DNA of 64,000 nt from the NCBI RefSeq assembly GCF_000378965.1, contig NZ_KB900536.1, positions 2,162,052 through 2,226,051 of the forward strand, written 5' to 3'. The notes beneath the pieces were generated by a model. The model was not told the origin of the DNA, made no database searches, and saw only the letters and a program-made list of their open reading frames with translations. Source of the stretch: Thioalkalivibrio thiocyanodenitrificans ARhD 1. GTDB taxonomy: Bacteria > Pseudomonadota > Gammaproteobacteria > Ectothiorhodospirales > Ectothiorhodospiraceae. Positions 62,752 to 64,000 of the stretch are shown here, one piece after another (positions within the stretch are counted from its first letter, which is position 1; each line of letters opens with the position of its first letter). Position numbers and translations under genes: made by a program.

Positions 62752-63645
62752 ATGTCCAGAAAGCACCCGATCGTCGCGGTGACCGGCTCATCCGGGGCCG
62801 GCACCTCCACCGTCAAGCGCGCCTTTGAGCACATCTTCCTGCGCGAGAGCATCAGTCCGGTCATCATCGAGGGCGACAGCTTCCACCGATACAACCGCGC
62901 CGAGATGAAGGAGGCCATGAAGAAGGCCGCCGACGCAGGCAACAACCACTTCAGTCACTTCGGTCCGGAAGCCAACCTGTTCGACAAGATCGAGTCCCTG
63001 TTCAAGACCTATGGCGAGACGGGCGGCGGGAAGAAGCGCTATTACATCCACAGCGAGGACGAGGCGGCCCATCACAACAGCCGGCTGAGCACCAGCCTCA
63101 AGCCCGGTGAATTCACTCCCTGGGAGGACATCCCCGAGGGCACCGACCTCATGTTCTACGAAGGCCTGCACGGCCTGGCGGTCAACGGCAACGTCAATGT
63201 GGCCCAGCACGTTGACCTGGGAGTGGGCGTGGTGCCCATCGTCAACCTGGAGTGGATCCAGAAGATCTTCCGGGACAACGAGGAACGCGGCTATACCGCC
63301 GAGGCCATCGTGGACACCATCCTGCGCCGCATGCCGGACTACGTGAAGTACATTACGCCTCAGTTCTCGCTGACCGACATCAACTTCCAGCGGGTGCCCA
63401 CGGTGGATACGTCCAACCCCTTCATTGCCCGCGACATCCCCACCCCGGACGAGAGCATGGTGGTGATCCGCTTCAAGGACCCGAAAAAGTTCGGCGTGGA
63501 CTTCCCCTACCTGCTCAACATGCTGCACGACTCGTTCATGTCCCGGCGCAACAGCATCGTGGTGCCGGGGGGCAAGATGGGCCTCGCCATGGAGGTCATC
63601 CTCGCCCCGATCATCGGCGAGATGATCGACAACAGCCGGCGCTGA
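62752..63645 (+). CDS. prk: Phosphoribulokinase (class I)
   Basis: The 297-residue Calvin-cycle kinase makes ribulose 1,5-bisphosphate from ribulose 5-phosphate and ATP. It has the P-loop VAVTGSSGAGTSTVKRAF, IIEGDSFHRYNR and the Walker B-like LMFYEGLHGLAVNG. Length is that of the octameric bacterial enzyme. AAGGAG lies nine bases before the ATG. No RuBisCO gene is in the window. It demonstrates CO2-fixing capacity. Confidence 0.96.
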   Translation: MSRKHPIVAVTGSSGAGTSTVKRAFEHIFLRESISPVIIEGDSFHRYNRAEMKEAMKKAADAGNNHFSHFGPEANLFDKIESLFKTYGETGGGKKRYYIHSEDEAAHHNSRLSTSLKPGEFTPWEDIPEGTDLMFYEGLHGLAVNGNVNVAQHVDLGVGVVPIVNLEWIQKIFRDNEERGYTAEAIVDTILRRMPDYVKYITPQFSLTDINFQRVPTVDTSNPFIARDIPTPDESMVVIRFKDPKKFGVDFPYLLNMLHDSFMSRRNSIVVPGGKMGLAMEVILAPIIGEMIDNSRR

Positions 63646-63958
63646 GCATGACGTCCCCCATGCCGGCCCCGGCGGGGCCGGCATACCCGGCGCCCCGGAT
63701 GCCATCGGCGACGACCGGGGGCGGGCCGCCCCGCGGGTTGCTATTCTCATGGGGGACATGAATTCACAGGGTCCTCGCCCGCATTTCTTCCCCGGACATC
63801 TTCGGGATCCGACGCGGTTCCGCCGGCAATGTCTGAACGATATGGAGACGTGCCATCCCATGAAGCTGCCCACCATCCGTGATCGCCACCGTTTCCGTGG
63901 AGCGGGAACGGTCTTGCATGCCCATGACGCGTGGCCGGCGGAGAGGCACCCGCGGCCA
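63646..63958. other. Gene-free interval after prk
   Basis: It contains a GC-rich hairpin (ATGCCGGCCCC-GGCGG-GGCCGGCAT, about 63660-63686) without a T tract. It may end prk transcription. No other feature is supported. Confidence 0.55.
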
Positions 63959-64000
63959 TGAACCCTTCGGCCCCCTTCTCCGTTGCGACCGCCGAGGGCT
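63959..64000 (+). CDS. Possible start of a gene cut by the right edge
   Basis: An ATG opens a frame (MNPSAPFSVATAEG) with C/G at nearly all third positions, but only 14 codons are visible and the nearest GGAG is about 14 bases upstream. Identity cannot be judged. Confidence 0.3.

Noticed and set aside
63749-63961. Small plus-strand frame starting MGDMNSQGPRP near the right edge
   Set aside because: No ribosome site, no domain, and an unlikely residue composition; three frames are open here by chance.

Overview
The window is a GC-rich chromosomal segment of a chemolithoautotrophic, sulfur-oxidizing gammaproteobacterium, most likely related to Ectothiorhodospiraceae/Chromatiales (inference). 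The indicators are a class I phosphoribulokinase, a Tat-exported sulfite dehydrogenase with its cytochrome c, a DsrC-family protein, a TauE-type exporter, diheme cytochrome c, type IV pilus genes and sigma54-type promoters. No rRNA is present, so the taxon is not fixed by sequence here.

Left edge (1-1438): a truncated Y1 (HUH) transposase, then a relic integron. The integrase gene is reduced by an in-frame internal deletion to 60 codons. Two AT-richer cassettes point away from it, each followed by a foldable attC-like site. They encode a tandem C2H2 zinc-finger protein and a small protein made of three helix-strand repeats.

1722-13423 (all minus strand): a complete N-methylglutamate pathway for methylamine use. 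In transcription order it is purU, mgdA, a 194-bp tandem repeat block, mgdB, mgdC, mgdD, gmaS, mgsA, mgsB, mgsC and an XRE-cupin regulator. A sigma70-like promoter with a palindrome over the start site lies upstream of purU. Methylamine would be taken up as gamma-glutamylmethylamide, turned into N-methylglutamate, oxidised to a one-carbon tetrahydrofolate unit and released as formate by PurU.

13.5-24.3 kb: rtcA with a broken MBL-fold gene, an orphan CheR-like methyltransferase, a CapA-like protein, a sigma54-driven torF-like porin/glnK/amtB nitrogen operon, ubiK, sorAB and two membrane-glycolipid genes. 24.3-33.2 kb: an ArnT-like transferase, an IS256-family element with an 8-bp target duplication, comM, a diheme cytochrome, a copper-type TonB receptor behind a near-perfect sigma54 promoter, tRNA-Arg with a duplicated 3' end, and a small exporter. 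33.2-44.4 kb: DsrC-like protein and LysR regulator, DUF190 with a fluC pair, a CPBP protease, a modular L7/L12-like protein, PQQ-type dehydrogenase, msrA, DUF924 and lutABC. 44.4-54.2 kb: a MITE, a PIN toxin remnant cut by a RAYT unit with 54-bp hairpins, the minor-pilin/pilY1 operon and a RelBE-type toxin-antitoxin pair. 54.2-64 kb: tRNA-Thr, an Irr-like Fur regulator, thiO, tRNA-Gly, thiSG, trmB, a tauE/membrane protein/uspA operon and an SLC13-type permease paired with prk.

A cross-cutting feature is a set of intergenic inverted repeats. The arms of each are built from tandem copies of a short word (GACGCAAAG, GGCAAGT, GTTCAAA, CACAGAGG). Every element has a different word but the same architecture.
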